This document shows, one piece after another, positions 33,783 to 44,925 of a stretch of 64,000 nt of DNA; within the stretch, counting starts at the first letter, position 1; every line of letters begins with the position of its first letter. Below the pieces are notes generated by a model. That model searched no databases, was not told the origin of the DNA, and saw only the letters and a program-made list of their open reading frames with translations. The translations under genes and the position numbers were made by a program. This DNA is from Phragmites australis (lineage: Eukaryota > Streptophyta > Magnoliopsida > Poales > Poaceae). The stretch is taken from contig NC_084927.1 of the NCBI RefSeq assembly GCF_958298935.1, forward strand, positions 23,138,001 through 23,202,000. The letters are read 5' to 3'.

Positions 33783-36704
33783 TTGATATCCTTTGCTTGG
33801 ATCGTGACGAGCATATTCCACGCGTCATAGAATCCGCAGGCGTTGCCCGTTGGTTGATGCTAGCAGTGTGGAAAAGAAAATTTACTGTTAGATCAAAAGG
33901 TAAAAAAAATAGCAATAGAGAATATTTGGTAATCTGTTTGGTAGCATTTACCGTGAACCTGGTCTTGTGTGTCAGTCTATGGCCATCTTTGACGTTGTAG
34001 TCAGGATCAGCTCGAAGGTATTTGTCAAAAGCCCTGCATAAACAGCGATCGATTAGGGAACATTTAAATGTTAGAAAAGTTAAATATGTAAACTAAGCCA
34101 GGCAGAACTTACACATCGAGGAGTCCTTTTACAGGGCTGTAATCACGCTCTCTAGGTTTGCCTTTTGGTCCTACTGGTCTTGATGAGCTGAGGTACCACA
34201 CCAAGTTCCACTTGAGGCAAATGACCAGTAAGATACAATGGCCACCGGTGTTGTGGGTGCCCAACAGACAGTCCATTTTGGAATAGTTTTGCATTCTCCT
34301 GGACACATAGTCCACATCGTAGTCGCGATGCGCTTCGATGACCGAGATTGAAATGGCCTCAGGGTCAAGAAATCCAATGGGCTCCTTCTTCTTCGTTTCT
34401 TTGAGCAAGTGTCTATCAGATAAGAATATAGTTAGATTCAAGACCTAGTGGTATAATTAATGAATGTCCAGTTCTAAGGGACTTACAATGTGAAGATCCG
34501 TAATAACCATATGTCCAAGGCATCAAGGTTGAAGAGGTCATATAAGTCATTGAAACCCACAAGGAAGAAGCCATCTTCAGTTAAGAAGTGGCGTCGCTTG
34601 TATTGTATGACTATGCATTAAGCCTTGGTGTCTCTACAAGCCTACATGTAGTAATTATGTAGGTCGACACATGCTTGTCCCACCCTTGTTAGGTCATCTA
34701 CCGTCATTAAGGGCTTCCCATATTGGAATTTCGTGTGGGCACTAGTCCACGATGCTCCAATATTCATGGACTTCTTCACCGGTACAATGGCCTTCGACTT
34801 CTTTGGTAGGTGCTTCTTAGTGCTTTTCTTCCCAGCTCTCTTTTCATTCTTCCTTGGGCTCTTTGGGGGAGACAGAATTGGAGCTGGAAGCGAGGCTAAC
34901 GGATGTGAAGAAGAAGGCCATGAAGCCAGCTTCTCTGGAGGAGGAGAAGGCAGCAAAGCTGTCTTCTTTGGAAGTGAGGGGTGTGGCAGCAGTGCACTTG
35001 AAGTTCGTCCAGACTGAGATGCACTGGAGACCACGATGTTGTCCCTCTTCCACTGGATCCTTTGACGAAGAGCTTCACCCAGAGTTATGACTTCATCATT
35101 GGGGGGGGGGGGCTCCAACACGTGATCGGTGGCATTGCTATGTACCATGTCCACCGTAACCACGGCATAGCTAGCACGTATCAGGACCGTATGTAAGATA
35201 TGAATGTCTGGAAGTACCTGGCCCCTTGCAACCTCGATGTAATACCCACCAGGCCTGATTACAAGGCTGCAGGGCGTGGGCCCTTCTAGTAGGTCAATCG
35301 TATATGGCTCAGTCGCAGCGGCTACTGGTTGATCGACCTCCTTGGAGGCACAGCCACTCTTTCGTGCAGTTCCGGGGCTAGCTTCCTATGGGATGGAAAT
35401 CTATATTCTCTATGCTTCAATTGTTTGCATGATGTTTGCATAAACTTTCCAGGTGATGTCATGTGTCAATTCATCAACGTCCACTGCACCCGACCTCTTC
35501 CTCTTCTTGTACATTCTGAGGTCTTCGAGAAAGCCGTATTTCCAGCCCTAGGAACTGGATACACCTCGCACTCGACCTGGGTGCTCCGAGTTTCCCAGCG
35601 CCGCTGAGAGAATGTCATTTTCCCTAACCCCAGTGAAAGAACCTTAGTTAGCTTTGGCTACCTTTTCTTTTACTTTTTCTGTAATTGACTGGGTTTCGCT
35701 GTTTCTAAATATGATTTCTCCGCTTTCGGACAGCTCACCCCTTGCATGCAAATATGACTACAATCGTCCTGGGAATTGCAACCAAGGATTCTCGCGACCT
35801 TCTTTGGCTAACTTTTCATCCTCTGCATGCCATTTCGCCCTTTTCCCCATGTACTCGGTTGCGTTGGTCCTGTGATTGTGCTTGTTCCTAGTCCGAAGCT
35901 GCTTTTTCTCCTCACTCTCCTTTTTGAACTGTTCTGAGCTCTTCATTTGCACAAAAGCATCCCAATCTTCCACTTTCAAGTGCTTGTAACTCTTGAAGGG
36001 TGCCACCCATTTAGCCAAGTACCGATTAACAAGCTTCCTCTTAAAGCTTCAGTGAAGTTTCATGATTGCTTTCATTGTTGCATTGATCGCGGCGATCGTT
36101 TGACGCTCACTCATGTTTTCAGGGTACACCAGATACTCCTTGATGACATTATCGAACAAGTCCCTCTTCGCTTCATCACTGAGGTCATCGAACTTAATCG
36201 TTATTGGCACCCTCTCTCGAGGAATGAGCCTTGAGACCCTCCAGAATCTATTCAAGACCTTTTTATCCATAGGCAGCCCACCAGCATCGATTCCTATGAC
36301 AGTAACCTTGTCTGTCGGCCACTGTGTTTGTGTCCTTGGTTTTTGGGCTCGTGCACCACTACCAGCTTCTGACTTGGAGACTGTGCTTCCTCCATCTGGA
36401 GAGAAAACAAGGGGAGTTGACATAAACAAATAATATTCTTCCATTCAAGAAGTATAAAATGCATTGACACATTTCAATACCTCTTAGGCGGGATCATAGT
36501 CGGAGCTACTTGCCGAACATCGGCCCGGATGCTCGCATAGAATAGGGTTCGGGCTGTGCCACGAGCGCTGCCTTTCGCTGCTGCCGGAGGAGGACAACGG
36601 TTGAGGGCTTGAGCTCCTATCCGCCCCATCTTGTGCCGGGGTGGCCTCTAGTGTGAGCATCCTCTATGCTTGTGGTTTCTTAGGGGTGACAGTCCTCTTC
36701 TGCC
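33783..36704 (-). pseudogene. TNPA-type gene of CACTA-3 with Ulp1-like protease domain
   Basis: The reading starts at ATG 36704 (MGQKRTVTPKK), with an early stop. The next exon (36444-36049) has TDKVTVIGIDAGGLPMDKKV and RLIPRERVPITIKFDDL; then WVAPFKSYKHLKVEDWDAF and TNATEYMGKRAKW (36018-35760), the TNPA core. A lysine/proline-rich region follows (35163-34642). The C-terminal exons give a Ulp1 (C48 peptidase) domain: TGGHCILLVICLKWNLVWYLSSSR (H codon at 34238-34240), then HQPTGNACGFYDAWNM, with catalytic Gln (33854-33856) and Cys (33836-33838). The expected Asp in the YLDSSR-type motif is Ser. Several stops separate the pieces, though some lie where introns are likely. Role of the protease in transposition is unknown. 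Confidence 0.72.
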
Positions 36705-37455
36705 CCATAGTTTCTTAGAGAAAAGAAAAGGAATCAAGGTTAAAAACAGGGTAGATTCAAAGGATTTTCTTTTGTAATATAATCTTGGTGATTAAATCTA
36801 CTAGTTGAACTATCATGTTGATTATGGTATAAGGTGCATGGTATGTTTATCAAAGACAGATAATGGTATATCAAAGACAGATTTCAATACCAAACTAACA
36901 TTCCCTTCTATATGGAATATTACTACATTACGAGGGCTGTGCACATGCTTTCCTGGAGATAAACTGAATGAAATATAAGTAAGCGATCTCTTTGCATTTG
37001 AAAATAAAATTAACCACTTAGGTAGGTTTATTATCTATTTGCAGCAGCAAAAGTTTCAATGCCTCAGGGGGAGTTTGTCAACGTTGTGACTCCTGTCTTT
37101 GTGTAGTGCACGAAGAGATTTATATATCATGGCTATAATTTTATATTAAAGTATCTATGTTTTATATCACGTCACTTGTCAGTTGTTACGAATCATGGAG
37201 CTGCAACAAGAGGATGAACTACACCAATGCCAACATTGTGACTCAAGTCTCAAAATCATCTTCCACACTAACTGTTTGCAAGCAAAAGCTAGGCCTATGC
37301 ACAGCTACAATATATTGTAAGTTTTTTCTCAATGGAAAATAAGTTAGCCCACTGTGTTAGTTTTTCCAGCAAAAGCCTCCATTCAGCCTATCTCACAATT
37401 CTATTATATGAAAAGAGAACCATATTAAGCATTTAGAATCAAGTTGATTAGCTGG
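36705..37455 (-). other. AT-rich intron of CACTA-3 TNPA (putative)
   Basis: No gene is seen. It lies between the leader exon and the TNPA start at 36704, in the same order as in the other CACTA elements here. Confidence 0.4.
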
Positions 37456-37940
37456 TCAGCTCATTTCACAATCCACCATATGAAATGAGGAACAAGTACA
37501 TACCATAAAAAGTACATGCTGTAAACAAGAGAGTAGCATGGCTCGGCTGGAGCACCGGCTATGATGGCCCCGCCGGGTATCACACAAAGAAGAACAAAGG
37601 ACCACAGCTCGGCCGAAGCACCAGTTACGACGGCTCGGCCGGGCATCACACAGAGAAGAAGACTCACCACGGCGAACGGTACTCCTCTGGGACGGCGGCG
37701 GCGAGGTGGATGGCGGCGTGTGAAGGAAGGCGACGGCGCCGGGCTCCTGGTCATCCTCCTCCTCCTCTAGGACGGCAGCGGCACGGGCGGCGGGCTCCTG
37801 GTCCGACAAGATGGCGGCGACGGTGGTGGGCTCCTGGTCCTATGAGACAGCGGCGATGGCAGTGGGCTCCTGGTCCAAAGAGACGGCGGCGATGGCGGCA
37901 GGCTCCTGAGCTCGGAGAAGGCTCGGGGACGAGTTAGGGC
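37456..37940 (-). other. Leader exon of CACTA-3 TNPA (putative), with DQEP tandem repeats
   Basis: On the minus strand a GC-rich stretch encodes repeated DQEPxAxAAV units (about 37915-37740; one unit is 33-36 bp), followed by a less repetitive part. It begins just after the internal subterminal repeats and a TATATATT (about 37995). It is positionally equivalent to the GC-rich leader blocks of the other three elements, but the sequence is unrelated. Confidence 0.42.
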
Positions 37941-37984
37941 TAGGACATAGGACTTAGGAAAAATGACACGGAGGAGGGCGGGAC

Positions 37985-38225
37985 CTCAACAAATATATAC
38001 TATAAGGTCATAGGTGACAGGTGAATACTGTCACCCGTCACCTATTATAACAACCTGTCACTTATAACAAGTCATAGGTGACGGTTGAAGAGCATCACCC
38101 ATCATCTATGACCTGTAATCAATGCTCGGTTAAGAAAGTCATAGGTGATGGGTGAATAGAATCACCTATCATCTATCAGTTGTAATAAGTGACAAGTTAA
38201 CATGATCACCTGTCACCTATCACTT
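37985..38225 (-). repeat. Internal subterminal repeats of CACTA-3
   Basis: ATAGGTGACGGGT-like and inverse CACCTATGACTT-like copies alternate about eight times. They lie between the truncated TNP2 and the TNPA leader exon, the same place as in CACTA-1, -2 and -4, although the motif is different. Confidence 0.78.
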
Positions 38226-38976
38226 TGACAGATTTGACATTAATATTACAACGAAACAAGATACAATCTTGCTTACATCCATGCATTTTTTCTATTTCCA
38301 ATCCTAAATGACAAATTATCTTCTTCGCATCGTAGATGCCCTCGAGCACCAAGTTTCCCTCCAGTAGCATGTCACTTAGCAGATCCAGCAATGCTTCGAA
38401 ACCCTTGTCAGCCCAACCATAGGTTTCCTTCAGCTGTAGAAGCTTTAGGTCCCCAAATAGCCACGTGTACTTCTCCTTTTAGTTAGGATAAAGGGGCACC
38501 TTGGAATCTCGCACAAATTTCTGAAATTTAGCAAACACACCATTATTATACTCGTCGTGCCGCTCAACATCCCGCACCATCTAGTCCACATTCTCCACAA
38601 AATCCTCAAGATCATTATCATTGAAACCTAATATGTCCTCATCCCTGAGATCATAATCCATATCACCGGGTGTAAGTCCTTAATCCACACTATCAGCATG
38701 GAGGCCCCAATCCATCTCTCCTTCATTAAGGTCTTTCTCACCATGTTTGTTCCAACATGTATCATTCTCTTTAAATCCACGCATGACCAAGTGTGCATGG
38801 ACATTATCTGGTTTCGGGAACTTCTTATCATTCATGCAATCGCGACATGGATAATACATTGCTATTTTACCATGATCTTTCATATTCGCCAAAGCAACAC
38901 TAATGAAATATTTCACCACGCACAGGTACTCCGGACAAGTTCGGGTCTCAAGGTGCATCCAACTTCTATTAGCCAT
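38206..38976 (-). pseudogene. N-terminal part of TNP2 of CACTA-3 (truncated)
   Basis: The minus strand reads MANRSWMHLETRTCPEYL and MYYPCRDCMNDKK, the transposase-associated domain. Stops then interrupt, followed by the segment LQLKETYGWADKGFEALLDLL and the start of Transposase_21 (GLEIEKMHGCKQDCILF). The reading ends there at the internal repeats. Everything carrying the catalytic core and the DUF4218- and DUF4216-like parts is missing. CACTA-3 could therefore move only with transposase from another element. Confidence 0.75.
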
Positions 38977-39384
38977 ATAAAATTAATGTAAAATTCATTT
39001 TTCATTAACAATTACCTTAATTGCGTGATTAAGATTGTGATTAAAAAATCCATACAATTATACTAGATATGTGGCATCTCGTAGTAGATCGAGCAAACCT
39101 AGAGTCAAATATAACATAAATACAACTCACTGTACTATGATTTTGGATAAAGATGCAAAATGGTTGATTACAACTTAAAGCACAAAAAATCTACAAAAAA
39201 GGTGTTAGAGGAGGAGGAAAGGGGGAGATGAAAACCTTCAAAGACCTAGCAACAGTTCAAACTTCAAATCAACAAGATATTAGAGTCTCTAGTAGAACCG
39301 AAGAAAATCACCAGATCTGTTGGGCGGGTAGTACTATTGAGTTTCTATAACTGTTGGACATGCACATCAGCTGGCCAGTTCTTA
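38977..39384. other. 5' region of CACTA-3 TNP2
   Basis: AT-rich. It should hold the untranslated first exon and intron of TNP2. I could not place a first coding exon. No other gene is seen. Confidence 0.35.
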
Positions 39385-39844
39385 TAACAGAGCTAAGTCA
39401 TCAGTGACAGGTCATAAGAGTATCCGTTGCTTATAACTTGTCATAAGTGACAGGTCGTAATATTACCTGTCACTTATGACTGGCCTATAGAGACCTGTCA
39501 CCTATGCCAGGTCATAAGTGACGTGTCATAACGTGACTCATCACTTATGACTGGCTCAAGGAAACCCGTCACCTATGCTAGATCATAAGTGACGAGTCGT
39601 AACATGACCCATCACTTATGACTAGTGCAGGGAGACCCATCATTAATGTGTTATACATTAGTGACGGGTGTTGTTACGACCTGTCACTAATGTAATCAGT
39701 GGCGGGTAATCTTATGACCCGTCACTGATAACCTGTTATTAGTGACGGGTCATGGTCCGGTCCTGACCCGAGGCTAAATAAGTGACGGGTCATAGAATAA
39801 CTCGTCACTAAATCGTGTCTCCTTTATCTATTTTTCACGTAGTG
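39385..39844 (-). repeat. 5' subterminal repeats and terminus of CACTA-3
   Basis: CATAAGTGACRGGTC and inverse GACCYGTCACTTATG copies occur at least twelve times over 460 bp, ending at the 14-bp terminal inverted repeat (39831-39844). It is the densest subterminal array in the window. Confidence 0.85.
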
Positions 39845-39848
39845 AGTG

Positions 39849-40643
39849 TGACGACCACACATAACAAAACCGAGCTAAGGTTAACTAAATTAACAAGTTC
39901 ATTATGAAACTAAGATATCTGCTAATTATTAGCATGTGTTTAGTGAAGGTGAATGAGGTGATGAGAATTAGCGAGCTACTCCCGTGCACCCATCATGATG
40001 CCTTAACGGGTACCTTTACTGATGGACGACCCACAACGAGAGAAGCGAACCCAACATCTAGGAAAATCGTGGCCGGTTTCCCCTTTTTCTTACATCTTCC
40101 GCTTCTCCATCCTTCTCCCCTCTTCCTCCTTCTTTCCTTCACCTTTTTCTTCCTTTCTCCTTCTTTCTCCTTCCTCCTTCCTCTTCCTTCCCTTTCCCTG
40201 ATTCGCAGCAGGGCCGGCAGCCTTCCTTCTGGGCAGCACCTTCCCTGCAGCACAATGGCGCTGGCCTTTCTCATCTGCTTGGTGGAGACGGCGCTCGCAA
40301 CGGTGGCGGTCGGTGGCACAGCGGCCAGCGGCGGGGAGCGGCAGCAGTGGTGGTGGCACAAGGGCGGCGGCAGGGTAGGGCAAGCTCAATGTCCCTGCCT
40401 TTATGTGATGAAGGGGCGAGCTGAGTCGGGGTGGAGCCCAACCAGTTCCCCTTCAATGCTATATATTTTTGTTTTACTTATTTTTTTCTTAAATATCAGA
40501 AGCAACCATTTTCTGTCGCGTGTAACTCGATGAGACTAACTCCAAATACGGCAAGTGAGTAGTCAAACGGAATTATTTTGACAAGCTCTACGCATTTGCA
40601 GTCTCCGATCACTGAGTTGAAGCCCAAAACTTAGGGTATTACA
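39849..40643 (-). repeat. 3' LTR of RLX-1, truncated
   Basis: Matches 60531-61312 along its length (start TGACGACCACACATAAC versus TGACAACCACACATTAC). It ends ...GGGTATTACA like its partner. A pyrimidine-rich tract (40090-40200) is shared with 60755-60860. The missing first part corresponds to the CACTA-1 insertion site. Confidence 0.85.
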
Positions 40644-40656
40644 ATCTCCCTCCCTT
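40644..40656 (-). promoter_or_regulatory. Polypurine tract of RLX-1
   Basis: The minus strand reads AAGGGAGGGAGAT directly before the 3' LTR, the expected primer for plus-strand DNA synthesis. It confirms the minus orientation of RLX-1. Confidence 0.72.
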
Positions 40657-41936
40657 AAAAAGAGTTCGACCCCGAATTCTGAACTCACTCTTCTATTCGC
40701 ATATCACCATAAGAGAGCAACAAAAAATCCTTGAAAGTTTTTATCGTAGGGAAAGGAAATCCTAAAATACTAAGTGGACAAAACAAGAAACACATTGTTC
40801 TTGCAAGTGACCTAGTCCACGCCATAGTTGGCCTCAAATCGGATTTGCCCTAGATCCCATACCATTCAACAGGCACTCCTCTTGTAAAAAGAAATCAAGG
40901 TCCAAACCCAAAGAATCACCACAAAGATTCTCATCCCCCTCTAAATAGCTCACCTGCTCTTCCACACTCTATGACACCACCACGCCAAAAACGTGCAAAA
41001 CAAAGCACTATGAGGTTCAACAAACCCCTTGGTACCAGGCTTCTTACCTCGATTATAACACTTACATCCCAAAATCCGCCAAAGATTCTAATGGAACTTC
41101 CCCAAGAGAACATTGCACAACAACCAAGAATAGGAACCACTATCAAGCAATAGCAATCAATGTACTCCCTAACAAGAAACCATTAACTCCAGCCACAACA
41201 CTATCACATTGCGGTATAAACGTAGTTGTCACAGTGTGACCAACTCCCTCACATAGGTACCATGGACCATGGGCCGTCCCCCATCCTGGTACCAGAAATT
41301 CATTCACATTGAACACATAATCACTAGCATAGAAATCATACTTTTCCACCGAACAAGCATGGATAACTTCCAACAGCGGAAACATAAATGATACTATACA
41401 CAAACGATTTCAACTCGAATACTCTCTATTCAACCTAGTAATCTACTCAATGCAAGAAGGACTTCCAAAGGGAAATCCGGATCCACTACTCCATCATAAC
41501 TAGAGCAAATAGTATGGGTAAGCAGCATGGTTGATCAGGCCATCAGTTACTCATACTACTCACCTAATACGTTAGGTAGATGGATCACACCCAAACTTGC
41601 ACTATTAGGGGTCGTAGAAGGTTTAAATGGGCACGAACAAGAATTCAAGGTTGACTCCCATATAACTAGTCCACCAACCTCACCCAAATGGACACCCACA
41701 CAAGCCTCATGACCTTACCATAGCAATGACACTATTCAGAAAGAAAGTCACCAAACACAAAAAAACTGGTAAAACTCCACTATGAAAGGGCAACAAACCA
41801 AATACTACCTTGCTCTGCTGTGAACAATACAGGAGGACTCCAAGTGGAACATTGCGACGGTCCAACTACTTGGGTAACAGATAATCTAACTGCTCTTTTG
41901 AATCTTCATAGGGAGATCAAACCAAAAGATACATAG
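40657..41936 (-). other. Internal region of RLX-1, left part
   Basis: No domain is recognised on either strand and no long open frame exists. It is interrupted by the LINE at 41950. The internal region resumes at 59129. Confidence 0.5.
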
Positions 41937-41949
41937 ATGAGGAGATATA

Positions 41950-42689
41950 AGCAGTTGAAGCCAAAAAAAGAAAAGAAAATAGAGCATACGCACATGCATG
42001 TCCGGATGAGGCGGAGGTTCGTGTGGACATCTGCGGTCTGCGCGGCTCGATGGAGGGAATTCGGCAACTTGACGGAGGGGAATAATGGCACCGTGGCGAA
42101 GATGGAGAGGGGCCAGATTGCTCTTTCGCGAGCGCTTGAGGAGCTCGTGGTTGACGTCTGGCCACCTAAGGTTCCGAGAGCTGCTCGGACTTGGCCGGAG
42201 CTTGTTCCTTCAGTCGGCACTAACGCGTGGCCGTCAGCATCCCTGCGCTGATGACGGGCTGCGTTGATGACCTGGTGCCGATGAACGATGAAGCTCGATC
42301 AAAGGTAAAGCTAGCATCTGTGATTGCAGGGATTCATACGACGTCGGATGCGGTGCAGATCAACAGAGCAGTCGCTGCTCGCCGATGCCCCTCAGTTCAA
42401 GAATGGAAAGGACCGCTCCCGAAGCCGCGAGTGTCGCCGGTGCTCTCTCTTGCCGACGTGGTGGATAAAGTGATCAGCAGTCATTCTTGTGCTCATCTCC
42501 GATTGAATTCAGAAGACGGTGGCCAATGAATGGCCGGTGATCGCCAGGTTAGAGGAGGATGGTGATCTGGATTCGTCATGATTTCAAATTTTGAAATCTT
42601 GGCATCTCAATCTGGGCTGGTCTCACAACTCTAAAGGCCCATCTTCCTGGGTATTATGGAATCTGGACCTGGCATCGCTTTGTCGGCGT
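41950..42689 (+). other. 5' region of the LINE
   Basis: GC-richer sequence before recognisable ORF1, with short open frames in all phases. It probably contains the internal promoter and the start of ORF1; I cannot fix the start codon. Confidence 0.4.
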
Positions 42690-44628
42690 CTATACCGTCG
42701 AAACCCTATCTGGGAGGGCACGATCTCAGGTGATCGGAAATGGTGTCATGGCTTTTGAGGAATGGGATCAAAAGATTGAGCCTATGGAATACCTGCAGAA
42801 GGTCTAGGTCAAGGTGTATTTGGTACCGTTTCAAATTCGCTCGTTCTTACCTTTGTGGGCTGTTGACATCATTCTTGGAGCCACCCAAAAAGATTTATAT
42901 GGTGACCACTAGAAATACTAGAGTGGTGCGTATCCTGGTTGTGGTAACAGATGCTAAACATATTCTAGATGCTACAGATATCGTGGTTGCTAATGGCATC
43001 TACGAGATATTTTTCAAGGTTGAATAAATTGCCGATAGAGGTGGCGGGTCTGTGGATCCAGATTCATATCATGGAGATCTGAACAGCAATAATAGTTACA
43101 AGGATTTCGATAGAGATCCTAAACGCCCGAAATCCATTGAAAAGGGGGACTCTTCTCCATCACAGGAGAATACTCAAAAGGGGATGCTATGCAGGAGGAT
43201 GATCAAAATTTGGATCCAGTGGATGGCTTGGAAAAAATCGTTGGTGCAAGTGCCGCGGTGATGACTATGCCAAATGTTGTTTCCTCCGCCCCTGATACTT
43301 AGGAGTATATGGCTTCTCTGGTCGAGGAGTCTATCTCAACGTCAGTTGAGTCACTCCTCATTCAATTGGCTGACCAGGTGATCGAGGAAGATGACGTACC
43401 AAGGGATTCTGTTGTGACGCATATGGTGAATACCACATATGAGTTATGACAACTCTGTTCAGGAAGGTATGATTTCTGCTGTTCAGGTTGCTCCCACGTG
43501 CTCGACTTGTGCTGCTGTGGAACATGCTACTGCTTCTCCGACTCTGAGCACTGCCGATCTGGGCACTGAAGGGCTTGAGGTTCGGGGCGTGCGACGCAAT
43601 GGTAGCCTGGCGGACAGGGTTGTCTCCGGCCTGGTTGCACCTGCAGCAATTGATGTTGTGCTGCCAGTCCCTGCGACAACCGTGACTACTTGCGACATCT
43701 ACAGCGAGAGGGCTGATCTTCTGCCGCCGGCCGGGCCGTTGGTGCTGGACACCGCGGAGACGGCTGAGGTGCTGGCGTTGCGGGCATCTTCTGCACTGGC
43801 TTCCGTCGACCCTTGCTTGCTCGAGGGCACTGCAGGGTCGGCCGATATGGTGACGTCTGCGCCTTTCTGCCTGTGGTCCAAGTTCCTACGTCGACTCCTT
43901 TTTCAGCTCATGACTTGGCTGTGGCTTCGGCCGAGGCGGTGACGACGTCAGTCTTCCCCTGCCCGGGCGATGCGCTGGCTGCGCGGGTTAGCCCGCTTGC
44001 AGGGGGGAGCGTTGGTGCAGACATTGAGGGCCTTGCCGGGTAGATTCCGATGGACGTCCTGCCCGAGTCGACACAGCTTGATGAGAGGCCAACATATGCA
44101 GAAGCTCTGCTCAAGACTGTGACTCAACGATGCGTTATCCCTTAGATGACAGCACATGGGTGCAATATAAAGGAGCAGGCTGAAATAATGGTTGAAGTGC
44201 CGGCAAAAATAAAACTGCCCGGCAATGACTTCCATTCTCTAGCTCGAAACAGTTTGCAGGCATTATGCAAAGCATATGGCATTAGGGCGAATATAATCAA
44301 TCATGCTATGGCTGAAGCACTTCAGGCCCTACATTCTAAGGGACAGGATGAGCATATTGCCGAGTTATCGGGAAATAACATGTTCACTATGCCGGCGTGG
44401 AACAACGGTGGCCAGCGATCCAGTAGGCATGTTGCAGCTCAAGGTGATGCGAATGCTTTGTCTAAAGCAAAGCGCCTTGCAGCTCAGAGGAATCTTGACG
44501 AAGGTACGCTCAGTCTTTCAGTTCAGTCTTTTAATTCTTTACCTTCAAAGCTTATTACCTCCAATATTAAGAATTTAGGGGTTTCCATGGGAAATGATGA
44601 TAGAAAATATTTCTTTAGAAAATATTGA
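42690..44628 (+). pseudogene. ORF1 of the LINE (RNA-binding, gag-like), broken
   Basis: Fragments in changing frames are recognisable as grass L1 ORF1: RSFLPLWAVDIILGATQK (about 42840-42893) and MVTTRNTRVVRILVVVTDAK with NGIYEIFFKVE (42900-43027), the DUF4283-type region. A valine/alanine-rich middle (43439-43942) follows, and a C-terminal part (44146-44628) with IKLPGNDFHSLARNSLQAL. At least three frame changes are needed. Known ORF1 proteins bind the element RNA. Confidence 0.6.
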
Positions 44629-44925
44629 GTGGATAGATTAACTGTCACTGGAAAAAACTCCTAATTCTATAGAGGATAACAAACATGGTAGTAGACCGGT
44701 AGATCCTTATTCTTCTAAGGATGATGATGAATCAAGAGGTATTGATGCGACGCTTAGTCACTTATGTCATGATTTAATTGAGGTCCTCGATGATGAGGGT
44801 TTTGATCATATATGTCATGATCTAAATGCAGTTCCAAGAAAGAAAAAATCCAATTCAGGGACATATAAGAGCAAGATTGACTGCCCTACCAAGAAGCCAA
44901 ATACCCCATCCAAATTGTTTCTTAA

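Larger units (their letters stand above)
27886..39844 (-). mobile_element. CACTA-3: CACTA element with TNPA-Ulp1 gene and truncated TNP2
   Basis: Both ends read CACTACGTGAAAAA (27886-27899 and inverted 39831-39844), a perfect 14-bp terminal inverted repeat. AGT lies directly outside both (27883-27885 and 39845-39847). Its subterminal core GTGACGGGT differs from the CCGGCAGTGA core of the other elements, so it is a different family. Minus-strand order: 5' repeats (39844-39385), TNP2 N-terminal part, internal repeats (38225-37985), leader exon, TNPA-Ulp1 (36704-33783) and 3' repeats (33335-33008). The rearranged gypsy copy RLG-3 separates the last 27 bases from the rest. Confidence 0.9.
5945..39848 (+). 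mobile_element. CACTA-1: CACTA (En/Spm) element, plus strand, split by two younger CACTA elements
   Basis: Parts on the plus strand: 5' subterminal repeats (5950-6035), TNP2 (6813-10302), internal repeats (11030-11108), leader exon and intron, TNPA/Ulp1 (24109-27400) and 3' subterminal repeats to 27885. CACTA-2 lies in the intron (12730-23842). CACTA-3 lies one base before the 3' end: removing it and one AGT copy gives ...CTGTAGTAGTG, the expected inverted CACTA terminus, whose last G is 39848. The next bases, TGA (39849-39851), would be its target duplication, inside an RLX-1 LTR. No CACTA terminus is visible at the left; the 5' limit is set by the repeats and may be truncated. Confidence 0.75.

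Noticed and set aside
35101..35112. Run of 12 G as an assembly gap or frameshift
   Set aside because: On the minus strand it codes the PPPP of a proline-rich TNPA segment and the frame continues, so it needs no special explanation.
33008..39844. CRISPR-like spaced repeats (GTGACGGGT and CCGGCAGTGA arrays)
   Set aside because: Repeats are short, degenerate, in both orientations and unevenly spaced, and lie at CACTA ends. They are subterminal repeats.
39904..40533. 209-residue open frame with a hydrophobic stretch, resembling a membrane protein
   Set aside because: It lies entirely in the RLX-1 LTR, is driven by a pyrimidine-rich tract and is not kept in the partner LTR.
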